Positions 1 to 13,055 of a stretch of 64,000 bases of DNA are shown here, one piece after another. The DNA comes from Cristatella mucedo. Lineage: Eukaryota > Bryozoa > Phylactolaemata > Cristatellidae. The position numbers and the translations under genes are program-made. The notes under the pieces are model-generated. The model had not been told where the DNA came from, ran no database searches, and saw only the letters and a program-made list of their open reading frames with translations. Each line of letters begins with the position of its first letter. The stretch's first letter is position 1. Location: contig WPIO01000007.1 in assembly GCA_009760855.2 (NCBI GenBank), forward strand, positions 12,338,001-12,402,000, written 5' to 3'.

Positions 1-710
1 CGGGATGCCACGGGATGGCATGCCATCTGTTGGAAGTGAGTTCCAAGCACTGAGAGCGTACGAGCTAAAGGCACGATCTCTAAAGTATTTGATGTTGGTT
101 CGAGGCACAGCTAAACGTCTTGAGTCAGAATAGATGTAGTACATTGCCTTGACTGATTGTGAAGTAGTTCGGAAAGGTAGGTCAAAGAAAGAGTATTAAG
201 AGACCTAAAAGTGAGAGACAAAAATCCTTAATTCGATAAACTGCTGGATGGGAAGTCAGTGCAGTTCAGTGAGGAATGGTGTAACATGGCAGTTGCACCG
301 GTGCCGACGACAAGTCTATCTGCATAGTCTTGTATTAACTGTAAGCACCTTACTGCACAGGTCAGAAGTCCTGCTAGCAGTGAGTAACAGAAGTCAAGAT
401 GGGATTCAAAAAATACATTGAGGAACGTGGACGTTGTATCTTTGTCTAAGCAGGCCCGAATTTTTGCAATATTACGTAGCTGAAAGTAGGCAGATTGACA
501 GTGGAGCTGATGTGGTCGTCTAGTGATAGGTAACTTAAGAACGAGAAATCCAGATTGAACAAAGATGTGAAATGAAATATGCTGGTCCTTCCTACTTCGA
601 GGGATTTTCATATTTCCGAGTAACACTAGGTTTGCCCATAACTAGAAGTCGGTTTATCATCATTCAATTTGAGAAAGTTGGCTGCCATCCAAGTGCACAT
701 TTCAGTAATA
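1..710 (-). mobile_element. LINE-A fragment, 5'- and window-truncated
   Basis: The minus strand encodes LINE-A RT C-terminal sequence in broken frames. Examples are SAYFQLRNIAKIRACLDKDTT and SHLDFCYSLLAGL at ~360-500, and downstream text on to position 1. Similarity ends about 710 in the KLNDDK region. Frameshifts and substitutions make it inactive. Confidence 0.8.
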
Positions 711-809
711 TATTCTTCCTGCTTAAACAGCTACGAATTTTCGGCTTCCCCAAAAAAGCAACAGCCATAGCATATTTTTCAAAATAGCTGTTGAAATTTT
801 GAATCTCTA

Positions 810-1865
<1,056 letters not shown>

Positions 1866-2075
1866 CTTGCAAGTCACTGTGCATTTTGCCACTAACCACA
1901 TTCGCATGCTGACCCTGTGCATGTCACCCCTAACCATGTTATTCATGTTGTTTATCAAGCATGATATTACTCACCATTCAATTGCACTTCCCTTTGCAGC
2001 AAATGTAAAGCGCCTAGAAAGAGATCGAGTTATCTGAGGGCGTTTTATCAAGTGCATTATTATTATTATTATATT
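1866..2075 (+). mobile_element. LINE-A 3'UTR-only copy
   Basis: It contains the 3'UTR block (CATGCTGACCCTGTGCATGT), then the hairpin tail and (ATT)n at ~2058-2073. It is a heavily 5'-truncated copy. Confidence 0.85.
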
Positions 2076-2880
2076 CGTTGCATTCTTCCTGTCACAACTT
2101 ACTTCGAAAGCTGTTTTCTGAAAGGTGAATAATTTGAAAAAGGCCTGTATGTTCCTAACGTGTACCATCATCAGACCATTAGAGATTAAAAGCAGAGAAA
2201 TTTATTTAATCAATACCTTTAATCAATACTTAACAAAAAAAAATACACAGAAGATGTCACAGCCGAATGGATTACTGAGAAAACTTACAACGCAACTATG
2301 CAAAGCAGGATGGTTACAACAACAGTATGTGGCAATAGCGACTACCGTGAGAACCACAAAACGCGAACACTGCGAAGGATTTTACCAGCTTGCAACGGCT
2401 CTGCGTATTGCTAGCATGAAAAGTGTTTTACAAAAAAAAACCAGCATAGCGCTTCTTGTCAAAATTATTATCACTGCCATCACCAGCCAGGCATTTGGGT
2501 GCTCACACTCACGAGCCAGGTCGTGGGTGTCGCAGGGCAATTCCGTATTGCCTACTGCACTCGAGCCATCTTCCTAGGCTCCGTCCTTCTTAGGAGTTTC
2601 CTCTTCTTCTCCGCCGGGGTCTACCAGAGGATGCAACACGAGCCTCAGCGGACTAATGCGTGACAGTGGCTGCTATTGCATACGCCGAGCGGCCACGAAA
2701 GGCAAACTGGTGGCTTGTGGCTAAGACTCTCGTCGCTGGCTTCAGAGATAGTGCATTACATTAATGACAATATCATGGCATTCTCTCTTCCTACCTTCTG
2801 GTGCCGTTATTTTTTTTTGAGCTGCTCACATTTTTAGCACAACATAAATCCATTTTTACGGTTGGGATAAGTATTTTTAC
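2076..2880. other. No recognisable feature
   Basis: One 150-codon frame (2125-2577) begins in the LINE target region and shows no domain or composition that supports a gene. Confidence 0.45.
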
Positions 2881-2884
2881 AATG

Positions 2885-3068
2885 TAGTGACCTCTAGTTC
2901 CTGAGCTTCAGCCCGAGGCTGAAGGTGCTCGCACCATTTAACGACCTAAGTCACGGGTTCGAGTCACATAGCAAGCGAGCCTCCAGCGCCCACGTCGAGC
3001 TGGGAGTACGGCCACTAAAGGCTCTTCAGCAGCTATACAAATGAGACTGAGCTCGATCAGCTTTTCAT
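2885..3068 (+). mobile_element. Diverged tRNA-derived SINE (type 1)
   Basis: A B-box-like GGGTTCGAGTC lies near 2,957, followed by GGCCACTAAAGGCTCTTCAGCAGC, which matches the body of the copy at 13.9 kb in part. The A-box region is weak. Confidence 0.55.
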
Positions 3069-3144
3069 TTTCTACTCAAATCTACAAAGTTGCACGGTCG
3101 AATGCCACCAGAGGATCCATCGAATGTCGCGATGGATGTCGAAG

Positions 3145-4062
3145 CATCCAGCCATGATGATAACAATAATAATAGTATTAATAATAATAATACATTCGAT
3201 ATAGTGCCCTCAGAGAAATTGATCTCTTTCTAGATACTTTACATTTTATGCAAAGGAAAAAATACTAGTTATTTTAACAGCCTCTTTTGCATAGCGATAG
3301 AAGAGCCTTTACGGCTATCACCACTGCTTGCAGCGGCAATTAAGGATCGCCCACTGCAGGATTCGAACCCACGACCTCGGTCCCAAGTCGTAAAAAGCAA
3401 ACGCCTTATCTAGTGTGCCCATCACGGCTTATCATCGAATGGTTAGTGGTAGCATGCTCAATTAACAAGCATAACATGGTTGGAAATGACATGCACAGGG
3501 TCAGCATGTGAATATGGTTAGCGGCAGCATGCAACAGTGTCAGCATGCATAGGCACATAAAGGTCAAATCACAGGGACCCACAATATGCGGTGACAAATG
3601 GATGCATTTTTAGTTTTTTGTTAAATGTAGTCAAGATAAGGTATATCGTATCGTGCTGCAAGTCGGGAGTGAGTTTCACGCATTGAGAGCATATGAACTA
3701 AATGCACAGAGTCTCCAAAGAATTTGAGGTTTGTCCCAGGTATACGTAAACAGTTCGATTCTGAAAAGCAAGTGGTACAATGCTTAGCCTGATAAGGGGA
3801 GTAAATCTGATAGGTAGGCTGGAGCCAAAGAAAGAAGGGACCCAAAAGTGAGCGACAGAACCTTGAAGTCGATGCGCTGCTTGACTGGGAGCCAGTGCAT
3901 GTCGGAGAGAAGTGGTGTGATGTGGCAACTTCGACGCCCATGACAGACAAGCCTAGCTGCAGAATTTTGTACCAGCTGTAAACGCCTTATTGCACAGACC
4001 GGCAGACCAGCAAGCTATGATTTACCGAAGTCGATGTGGGATGTCACAAATGCACAGCCCAG
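3145..4062 (-). mobile_element. LINE-A copy interrupted by a SINE
   Basis: The ATT tail is at 3145-3193, the 3'UTR at 3195-3267 and 3425-3600, and RT C-terminal sequence follows to ~4,062 (for example ARLVCHGRR-like and WLPVKQRIDFKVL-like text with frameshifts). The tail is of the ACTATAACAAATG-like subfamily. A type 1 SINE sits inside the 3'UTR. Confidence 0.85.
3268..3425 (-). mobile_element. tRNA-derived SINE (type 1) inside a LINE-A 3'UTR
   Basis: On the minus strand a tRNA-like head has an A-box-like ACTAGATAAGGCGTTTGC and a clean B box GGTTCGAATCC. The body contains GGCTCTTCTATCGC and the tail GCTGTTAAAATAACTAGTATT. LINE-A sequence resumes on both sides, so the SINE is the younger insertion. 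It is not a functional tRNA gene. Confidence 0.82.
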
Positions 4063-4739
4063 CTGTCAGCAACCGGCGTTTCTCTGCACTGCATTATTCT
4101 CGAAATCTTAGAGCCAGCTATCGTCTGGAGGCACCAGTGGCCGAGGCAACGTAGGCACACTTCGAGCGCACACATGGCACACGGGCACTTTTATTTACGC
4201 TGCTTTGTTAACACTTTTTTGTGCTGGTTGCTCACAGGTCAGTGCAAAGTATATTTACAGGCCAGGCCAGGTTGATAAGGGTATGCCTGTGTGCAAGCCG
4301 AGATCATACGTAATACGGTGCCAAGAGGCCACGTGCTTCGGCTCAGTCACGATCCCGGTACCTCTATGCTGTGGTGACAAATAACCACTGCACAGAGCCT
4401 CTTGGCAAGTACTTTGTCGTCACAGCCGTCAAATATAGAACTGTAGCGTGCACAGCCCATACAGTGGAAGTATGACTGTGCTTGCGCAACTTGACGTTGG
4501 TGCCACAGAGAGAAGCAGCTGCCATGCTTGTGCAGCGCTTCGGCAGCTGATCCCACTATTGCACTCATAAGCAGACAGCAGCTGTTCGCCAGCTCTTTTT
4601 TCGAAACCAGATGACTGTAATATGTTTGGCTCGCGCGATAGTGGCCAGAATTAAACAGCATTCTCACATCGAAATCAATCGGACGCCATTAGTTCGTAGA
4701 AGGAAAGAGTGAACTTGTGCTGCCTTTCCAGCATACATA
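4063..4739. other. No recognisable feature
   Basis: Both strands show short open frames only, with no repeat shared elsewhere in the window. Confidence 0.45.
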
Positions 4740-5548
4740 AAAGATGACCACATCAACTTTAGTCTCAAGTTTGCTTACTTTTAACTAAGCAGCATTGCAC
4801 AAAATCTGGGCGTGCTTAAACAGGGACATTAAATTAAAGAAGGCCCATGCATTTGTTACATCTGTCTCGACTTCTGTAACTCACTGCTTGCAAGTCTTTT
4901 GGTTTGTACAATTAGGCGCTTACAGTGGGTACAATGTGCAGCCAGGCTAGTCTGTCGTGAGCACAGCAGTTGCTACATTGAATTACTTCTCGCACACCAG
5001 CATTGGCTCCTAATCAAGCAGTGTATTCGACTTCAAGGTTCAGTCACTCACTTGTAGGTCCCTTCATTCTCTGGCTCTAGCCGATCTATCGAAACAACTC
5101 CCTAGTCTGACTATGCATCGTACCACCTGCTCTTTTGACTCAAATCTTTTAGCTGTGCCTCAAACCAGCCGCAAATCCTTTGGATACCCTGGTTTTAGAT
5201 CGTATGCTCCAAAGCCTGGAACTCACTTCAGACTTGCGTCACGACATCCCCTGACACGACGACACTTATCAAAGAAGCTAAAAACGCATCTATTTATCAC
5301 AGCATTCAGAGGGTCCGTGTGATTTGCCCTTTGTGTGCTTATGCATGCTAACACTGCATGTTACCACTAACCATATTCTACAGTGACACTGTTAACGTCA
5401 CCGTGTTATACTTGTTGACATTCTGCATGATACCACTACTTCATTATTCTTCCTTAACAGTAAATACATAAGTTTAGAAAAAAGATTAAGTTCTCTGAAG
5501 GTGATAAATAAATGTATTATTCTTATCATTAATCTTATTATTGAGGCT
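4740..5548 (+). mobile_element. LINE-A copy, RT C-terminus to tail, degraded
   Basis: It starts in the region equivalent to DDHISSIVKSAYFQL and runs through CREHSS..LLLAHQHWLLIKQ-like text to the 3'UTR, ending in a decayed tail at 5480-5545. Multiple frameshifts are present. Confidence 0.82.
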
Positions 5549-6237
5549 GTCCGCACGAAAATTTCTTTCCCTTGATGCTCAATTCTTCTTCAGACCTGCC
5601 ATAATTAGTAGAATGCTATAACACGAGATTAGTTGACATTCTTGATGAGCGTGCACCTCTGATCAAATGCACTGTATGCCCTCGCCCAGTATGGCCTACA
5701 GTTTATTGAAGACATTAGAATAGCTAGGTCTATTAAGCAAAAGCTCGAGAATGCGTACACGAGATCGAGAATGGCCGTCCATCGACAGGCACCCACGGAC
5801 CACTGTCGATGGTACCTATCTATCCTAGCAAAGGCTAAGTCTAGAATCTATGAAAATATTGCTGAATCACAGATGCACAGGATTCACAATCAAAAATGCT
5901 GATGTCTACCATCAACCATCTCCTTAACCACTCACAGGTTAGCTCGTTCCCTAGAGATCCTTGCAGTGATCTTGCTGATTGCTTCGCGAAGCTTTTTGTA
6001 AACAAAATAGACAAGATCAGAGAGTCCATCCGTAGGGTGGCAACCCACTCTGGACTCCTGCCCCTCAGTAACACACCCACAAGACTTCCCTCCCTATCTT
6101 TTGTCAAGCATCACAGGTCAGTATTCAAGGCAGCCACAGGTGATCTCATCCTAAAATGCATCTCCCAATCAAAGGAGACTACTAGCCCTCCAGACCCTGG
6201 CACATCTTTTTCAGCGGTCCTGAGCTGCTACTTCTAT

Positions 6238-6434
6238 GCTACTCACTACCTCAACTGCTCTCCTGACTCAGCTATGCTTCCCACTTTCTCTTTGTTTCGT
6301 GAGACGAAGTCTGTTGGCTACCGAATGCGTACCGAAAGCCGCGTAGGCTGTGAGTGCGCTATACAAAACTCTCCTGCGTAACACCCACATGGTCTTTACG
6401 ACTTTGTGGAGTTACTGATGGAGATACATTACAT
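6238..6434 (+). repeat. Repeat R3, second copy
   Basis: It matches 54511-54711 (reverse strand) across its length and interrupts the linker-RT region of the surrounding LINE-A, which resumes at ~6,435 with TVPTMLRSATAMHYKHD-like text. Confidence 0.75.
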
Positions 6435-6811
6435 TGTCCCTACGATGCTTAGATCTGCTACTGCCATGCATTACAAACATGATAAAAAATGTGTTAGCCT
6501 CAGGCCTTGTACCAGAACTTTCAAAAATGCTGCTGTTAAGCAACTTTCAAAAAGGCTGCTGTTAGGCCACTAATTAAGAGATCAACACTAGACCAGTAAA
6601 GTGTGACCATCAAAGACACTGGAACCAGTAGTACCAGACCAACAAATCTCTTAAATTGAATCTTCAAACCAAGCAAGTAATTTCCAGTCGGGTTTTAGAG
6701 CTAATCATCCCTCAGAGTCAGAATTCATGCGGTTGTATGACAACATTCTCGGGAATGCAGACAAAGGTAAAGTCTATGCTTGTTTTGCTTGATCTATCAG
6801 CAGCATTTGAT

Positions 6812-7083
6812 ACCTATATAACATTTGATCCTGATATTAAAGGGTCCACGTGATTCGTCCTTTGTGCGCTTATGCATGCTGACACTGTGAATGCTACCAC
6901 TAACCAAACCATATTTGCATGGTGACCCTGTCCAGTCACCTCTAACTAAACATGTTGTGCTTGTTGTCATTGAGCATGCTACCACTAAATATTCGATCAT
7001 GCCTCCTTTGCAGCAAATGGCAAGTGCCTAGAAAGCTATTGAGTTCTCTGAGGGCATTATAACAAATACATAATTATTATTAT
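6812..7083 (+). mobile_element. LINE-A 3'UTR-only copy nested in an older LINE-A
   Basis: RT sequence stops after LLDLSAAFDT and resumes with IDHQILLESL. Between them lies a 3'UTR plus hairpin tail plus ATT run. This is an insertion into RT-coding sequence. Confidence 0.8.
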
Positions 7084-7500
7084 ACTATTGATCACCAAAT
7101 CCTTCTCGAGAGCCTCTTATTTCGCCTGGGCATCACTGGCACTGCACTACAGTGGTTTAAGTCCTATCTCAGTGGGAAACTCCAGAGTATTGATGTTAAC
7201 GGAAAAAGATCATTCGAAGAATCATTGGAGTATGGATGTACCTCGGGGCTCTATGCTTGGTCCACTTCACTTCATAGTTAATACTTTCCCACTTGCCGAT
7301 GTGATCGCCAAGCACAATCTAGGCTTTCAATTCTACACTTTAGAAGTGAAAGTTGATTGATGACTAGATTGATGACACTCAGTTGCACCCTTGCTGTGAT
7401 CTCTCCCAACCCTCCAGCATGTCGAATTCTCTCAACTCTCTTGCTGTATGTGTTACTGACATCCACATATGGTAAACCAAGTGTGACTCGGAAACTGGAA

Positions 7501-7680
7501 AGAACTTGGTACTCAAAATCGAATCTGCAACTATAACTCCTTCGGCATCTACAAGAAATCTGGGTGCTGTTCCAAAATGACCAAGTGATGGTGATTGGTC
7601 ACTCTGGAACAGCACCCAGATTTCGTGTAGATGCCGAAAGAGATATACTTGCAGATCCGATTTGTTGAGTACTAAGCTCT
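7501..7680. repeat. Fold-back inverted repeat of LINE-A RT sequence (~88-bp arms)
   Basis: Left arm 7501-7588 and right arm 7592-7680 are reverse complements over ~88 bp with scattered mismatches and almost no spacer. LINE-A order resumes after the right arm with the QLVQNSAARLVCREH equivalent. Confidence 0.88.
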
Positions 7681-8389
7681 GTTCTTACAGTTGGTGCAAA
7701 ACTCTGCAGCTAGGCTTGTCTGTCGTGAGCATTGCAATTGCCACATCACACCACTTCTTAAAGGCCTGCACGGCCGTCAATCAAGCAGCATATCGACTTC
7801 AAGGTAATGTCCCTAATTTTTAGGTCCCTTTATTCTCTGGCTCCAGCCTGCCTATCAGAACTACTCTCAAACCAGCCTAGGCATCATAACATCAGCTCTT
7901 CTTACTCAAATCGCTTAGTCATGAGCCTCGAACTAATCTCAAATCCTAGTGACCGTGCCTTTAGTTCGTATGCCCCCAACGCCTGGAACTCACTCCTGAC
8001 TGATGTCACGACATCCCTTGACTTGGAGACATTTAAAAGGAAGGCTCCATTTCTCGAAGCATTTGGTGGGTCTTTGTGATTTGTCCTTTACATGCTTATT
8101 CGTGCTGACACTGTGCATGCCTAACCATATTTAGCTGTTGAAATATAATTTGCACCACCAACCATGACATCACGCTTTCTTTACAGCATATGTAAAGTAC
8201 CTAGATAGAGATTAAGTTCTCTGAGGGTGCTTCACAAATATATTTGGAGACTGGATGCAAGTAACAAATGTTCCAAGGATGGCTTTTAACAACAGCTGCT
8301 TAGAGAGGGGTTGGGACTTCAACGGTAACCAAGGAATGGTGGACAAACTTAGTCCAGCCATAACTTTGGTTTTAACGTTTCTTTGAAAG

Positions 8390-8735
8390 ATGGGGTTGCA
8401 CCTAAGTCTTTCAAATCGGCCATTGCTTGACCAACACTTCAACAATTCTCGAAAAGATTGTCACTAAGCAGCTTGTACACATTGAGAAGAGTGAAATGTC
8501 AGAGAAATTTTATTTAGAATTCAAGAAACACTCCACTAAAACTCTTCTGTGTGACCAACGACATCTCAAGCAGCAACAATGATGGTAATTATACTACCTT
8601 GGCCCTGATTGATCTATCACCTGCGTTAGACACTATTAGTCACAATACCCTACTCGAATGATTGAGAACAACGATCGGTCTCGCAGAGGAGGTACTGGCA
8701 TGGTTCAAATCTTATATGTCTGAACTTGTTTAATC
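8390..8735 (+). mobile_element. Remnant of a different LINE reverse transcriptase
   Basis: Broken frames give FKKHSTKTLL, TTLALIDLSPALDTISHNTLLE and LAWFKSYMSEL, that is RT motifs 2-3 diverged from LINE-A. It has stops and is inactive. The family is not resolved. Confidence 0.6.
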
Positions 8736-8904
8736 TGCATCGTGTGGTGGTCATGCCTCATCCAGCAGAGCAGTCACCTGTGGAGTCCTGCCTGTGGGTC
8801 CCTTCTCACTCTTCAGCAGCTTTCGATCTATATATTCACCGAGCATCAGTTAAAGGCGATTGGAGCCCACGGGATCGGCTATCATCTCTTCTTCCCTTGG
8901 CATC

Positions 8905-9495
8905 ATATGCACTGCATTCTTCTCGCCGACCTGCACTGGCTACCAGTCAAGCAACGGATTGACTTCGAGGTTTTGTCGCTCACTTTTAGGTCACTTCATT
9001 CTTCGGCTCCAGCCTATCTCTCAGATCTACTCCCCCCCCCCCCAGGCCAAGCATCGTACCACCCGCTTTTCGGAATCCGACAGCCTACCAATACTTCGTA
9101 CAAACCTCAAATCCTTTGGAGACCATGCATTTAGTTCATATGCTCCCAAAGCCTGGAACTCCCTCCCGACTTGCATCAGAACATTCCCTGACTTGACCAC
9201 ATTTAAAAAGAACTTAAAAACACACCTATTTAGGACAGCATTTAGTGGGTCCCTGTGATTCGTCCTTCATGTGCTTATGCGTGCTGACAATGTGCATGCT
9301 GCCACTAACCACATTTGCATGCTGACCCTGTGCCTGTCACCCCTAACCATGTTATTCATGTTGTTTGTTTATCAAGCGTGATATTACTCACCATTCAATT
9401 GTTTTTCCCTTCGCAGCAAATGTAAAGCGCCTAGAAAGAGATTGAGTTCTCTGAAGGCGCTTCATCAAGTGCATTATTACTATTATTATTACAAT
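8905..9495 (+). mobile_element. LINE-A copy, 5'-truncated, fairly well preserved
   Basis: The RT C-terminal tail reads to the authentic end (NLKTHLFRTAFSGSL, stop ~9,256). One frame change sits at a run of 12 C at 9033-9044. The 3'UTR and ATT tail end at ~9,492. Confidence 0.88.
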
Positions 9496-10140
9496 AGTTT
9501 AGGTCACATCTCGGTGGGAGAGTTCACACAGTACTTCATGTTTTGGCAAACGATCATCCATTGAGCCTTTAAAAAATGGGCACCCTAGGGACCCGTTGTA
9601 GCTTGACGTCTTATCACAATTCAATTTATGATGTCCCTCTTACTTCTAAGGGCTTCTCTGTTGCAATTGCCACATTATGCCACTTCTCATTGATCTGCGC
9701 TGTCTCACCAGTATGCAGTGTATCCAATCCATCGGTCTGTCACTCACTTTTAGATCCCTTCATTCTCTTGCTCCAGCCTACCTAATCAGGCTTTGCATTA
9801 TACCAATCGCTATTCTGACTTCAGTCATTTAGGTGTGCCTCAAATTCTTTGGATAGCATGCCCTCAGTTCATATGCTCATAAAGACTGGAACTTACTAAC
9901 GATTGACATCACGACATGCCCTGACTTGACCACACTTAAAAAGAAGCTACACTGCCGTAAGTTCCTCAAACCACTTTTACCATCCTCATGAATTTTCTGT
10001 GTGCTTGTGCGTGCTGACACTGTATATTATTACTAATAAATTGACATGCTTTCTTTTCAGCAATTGTAGAGTGCCTAAAAATAGATTCGGTTCTCTTGGA
10101 ATGCAATATAAATGCCATAACTATTATTATTATGACTGAT
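9496..10140 (+). mobile_element. Degraded LINE-A copy
   Basis: It shows RT C-terminal text such as VAIATLCHFSLIC and LLDPFILLLQPT in broken frames. A diverged 3'UTR and an ATT tail end at ~10,136. Confidence 0.7.
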
Positions 10141-10329
10141 TGCTGTTCTGTCAATGCTGGAACCTCAGGTGATGTTGCTGCAAAACTGTGAGTTCATGCT
10201 CAGAAGATCACTACAGCCTTGGATGGGTGCCCTTCAATAATGCCAGCCTCAAGTCAGACCGTTGCGCACTACCCCGGAACTATAGGGGGGGGGCCACAGT
10301 ACTTACACAGCAGCTGCCCATTGTACTAC

Positions 10330-10825
10330 CCTTCTTAAGACTTGTTATTTAGCTGTACCTCTAACCGACTTCAGATCCTTTGGAGCCTTCAATTCCGACT
10401 CTCCCAAAGTCTGGACCTAAGTATCGACTGAAGTTACAGCATCAACTGACTTGGTGACATCTAAAAAAAACAGAAGCTAAAAAACCACCTGCTCCTGACA
10501 GTATTTGCTTCATTCACATGAATTTCCTTTGAGCTGTATTAATACAATACAACTATTATATGAACATCTTCAAACTAGCAAGTTAATCAAGACACTATGT
10601 CAAGAGCATCAAAGACATTATCATGTTAATTAAAGGAAGTTGGCCAGGTCGGTCTTTTGTAAAAGAATTATTCCTCTGTTCCTATATAAAGCATTGTTGT
10701 GCAAGCAATACCTAATCAGTAGGTATGCTTCCCTTTTCAGAATATGTAAATCACCTTAAAAGAGATGTACCTCATGGGAATAAACATGCTTTAGTAATAT
10801 TATTACCATCATTAATATCATCATC
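10330..10825 (+). mobile_element. Very degraded LINE-A copy
   Basis: The equivalent of SFGAFNSDSPKVWT is visible near 10,375-10,420, and a decayed tail (AAAAGAGATGTACCTCATGG) near 10,755-10,790 is followed by ATT/ATC repeats. Confidence 0.55.
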
Positions 10826-11081
10826 ATTAATATGAACATACCCAACGTGTACATTTGCATGCACTTGGCGAACTCAGTAAAAAAAAGTGCAGAGTCACTT
10901 GCTCACCTTGTCCCAGATATCGAGCTGCATGACCGTCTACAGCATCCAGTAGAGCACTTATAACATAGCACCACGATGCTATGACATAGTTGGTTGCCAT
11001 GTAACAGCACGCAACGATGGCAAGGATGATTCGGGCATACCCTGCAACAAACGGTTCATGTTCATCTTTCTCCCTCAAAAT

Positions 11082-11245
11082 ATTAGCTGATTTAGCAGCC
11101 TCATTTGTGTAGCAACAGAAGAGCCTTAACGGCTATCACCACCGCTTTCGGTTGGCAATAAAGGATCGCTCACCGCAGGATTCGAACCCACAACGTCGGT
11201 CGTGAAGAGCAAGCACATTACCTCCTAGGCTATCACAGCCCTTAA
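11082..11245 (-). mobile_element. tRNA-derived SINE (type 1)
   Basis: On the minus strand an A-box-like region (CTAGGAGGTAATGTGCTTGC) and B box GGTTCGAATCC precede the body AGCCGTTAAGGCTCTTCTGTTGC and tail GCTGCTAAATCAGCTAATATT. Confidence 0.8.
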
Positions 11246-12720
11246 AGGCATCCCAATGCAAAGTAATTGTTCCGCACAAACAAAAACTATTCACAAAAGG
11301 ACCACACACAACAACTTTGGCTAAGCAAAAGACATAGAATAAAATGACATCCACATGCCAATCGGGTGGCACTACTACGTCAAGTTACGGTTAAGGCTTG
11401 GTTTCAGCCCTTTGAGTAAGCTCGACCACTACTCACTTAGCCTGCAAGCTTTGTGATTAAGGAAGAAAGCAAACAAGCCTGGGCTAAGAAGTGCAACTAC
11501 CTGCTGTCATACAAAAAGCAAACGATCTGTGTACTGCCATCTATTTCGCTGGGGGAGTCAGCTGGGTGGCCTGGTAGATACAGCAGACCTTTCTAAGTCT
11601 GCATGCACTTGTCTTGCTTGCTCGATTGTTTAATCTTAGATGATGTTACTAAGCATGAATCTGGGACTCAAATATGTTCGCCCAAGCGATGCAAAGCACC
11701 CATTAAAGGTAACAGTAGACAAAGCTAGACAACTGCAGAGATCAGTAACACTGGCGCATCGTATGAGGCAATCTAAGTATGTTACCGGTAGAGGCAATGA
11801 GAGCCGCAAGGCGTGGACCGAGATGGACGGACAGCAACAAACGAACCAATAAATGGATCGTAAAGGATATGCGACCGGCATGCAACAAGCCAATCACTTT
11901 TTCGGGAAGAGATGTGACCTGATGACCTATTTGACGGACTCTATGTTAGGGTCAATACTAAAAAGTTGACTCACACATCTAGTTCCATCGTGTCCGAATG
12001 TAATGAACTACACGAATTTGACCGAACAGCTTCAGTCAGGCAATAGCACAGCCACCAGCTGTTCCACCGACTGGCTTTGCGGTCTGTCTCTTCTGCCTCG
12101 GTCGGCCACAGCAACTGCAAGCAACCAAGCTTAGTCTAGATGCTTTTTGCGGTAGAAAATTTGAGTAAATCAGGCACTGGCACAAAACGAGCAACATAGA
12201 AGTCCTTAAAGACTAGTGGAATACCCTCAATCACAACTGCAGAACTAGTGTACCAGAGTAATCTTGCTAGTGCCTTCTCACTTGCAACTGCAGCGGTAGA
12301 TGTGATGAGTGAAGTCAGTCAGTCAGTCCAAGATGACAGACAACAAGCTAAGCTGCTCAACCGGCTGCCAGCGCAAAATCTCTGCATGCATGTAAATTTT
12401 GCTCAGTTCGATGAAAAAAACCATCTCTGCCACACACATGGCAGATCAATACTAATCGCCTACGTTGTTGCCGTCTCCGAGTATGTGCTCAGGGCATTGA
12501 CATAGGGCTTCCAATGTTTGGCAATCTGGGTGCCACGTGACAGCAAGCATTCCTGTGGGGTAAGGTAGCTGCTGAGGCTTTACTGCTGCCCGTTTGTATC
12601 AGTCTCAACCACAGCTCACCTAATTGGCAAGCAAGCCTTTTGGTTACGAAAGCAAGCCAATCTGAGGCAACAAGAGCAAGCATCTGCTGTCATGCAGAGA
12701 GCTAGTGTCTCACTACCTAT
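11246..12720. other. No recognisable feature
   Basis: It shows short frames only, a few repeated GTCAGTCAGTCAGTC bases near 12,315, and no shared repeat. Confidence 0.45.
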
Positions 12721-12754
12721 TAAGAATATATAAGATAAGAATATATAAGAATAT

Positions 12755-12757
12755 ATA

Positions 12758-12788
<31 letters not shown>

Positions 12789-13055
12789 AGAATAATAATA
12801 ATAACAACGCACTCGATAAAGCGCCCTCAGAGAACTCAATCTCTTTCTAGGCGCTTTACATTTGCTGCAAAAGGAGCACGAATCGAATGGTTAGTGGTAG
12901 CATGCTCAATAAACAACCAGAATAACATGGTTGGGGTGACATGCACAGGGTCAGCATGCAAGTGTAGTTAGTGGCAGCATGCAACAGTGTCAGCACGCAT
13001 AAGCACATAAAGGACGAATCACGGGGACCCACTAAATGCTGTCATAAATAGACCA
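12755..13055 (-). mobile_element. LINE-A 3'UTR-only copy
   Basis: An AT microsatellite and ATT tail at 12760-12803 are followed by the hairpin tail at ~12,810-12,870 and the 3'UTR block to ~13,050. Confidence 0.85.

Larger units (their letters stand above)
5690..8248 (+). mobile_element. Long degraded LINE-A copy with two internal insertions and an inverted segment
   Basis: This copy reaches furthest 5' in authentic LINE-A order. It begins with the endonuclease-RT linker (WYLSILAKAKSRIYENIAESQMHRIHNQ, frameshifted), then LADCFAKLFVNKIDKIRES (~5,970-6,030), RT motif LLDLSAAFDT (~6,780-6,810), LGITGTALQWFKSYLS (~7,120-7,175) and the C-terminal tail to 8,080, with its 3' tail at ~8,190-8,248. 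It is interrupted by repeat R3 (6238-6434) and by a 3'UTR-only LINE-A copy (6812-7083). Reading frames are broken throughout. Confidence 0.85.

Noticed and set aside
2125-2577. 150-codon + frame
   Set aside because: It overlaps LINE-flanking DNA, shows no domain or codon pattern, and has no splice support.
3268-3425. tRNA genes (several clean B boxes)
   Set aside because: No acceptor-stem pairing is visible, and the tRNA-like heads continue into shared SINE bodies. They are SINEs.
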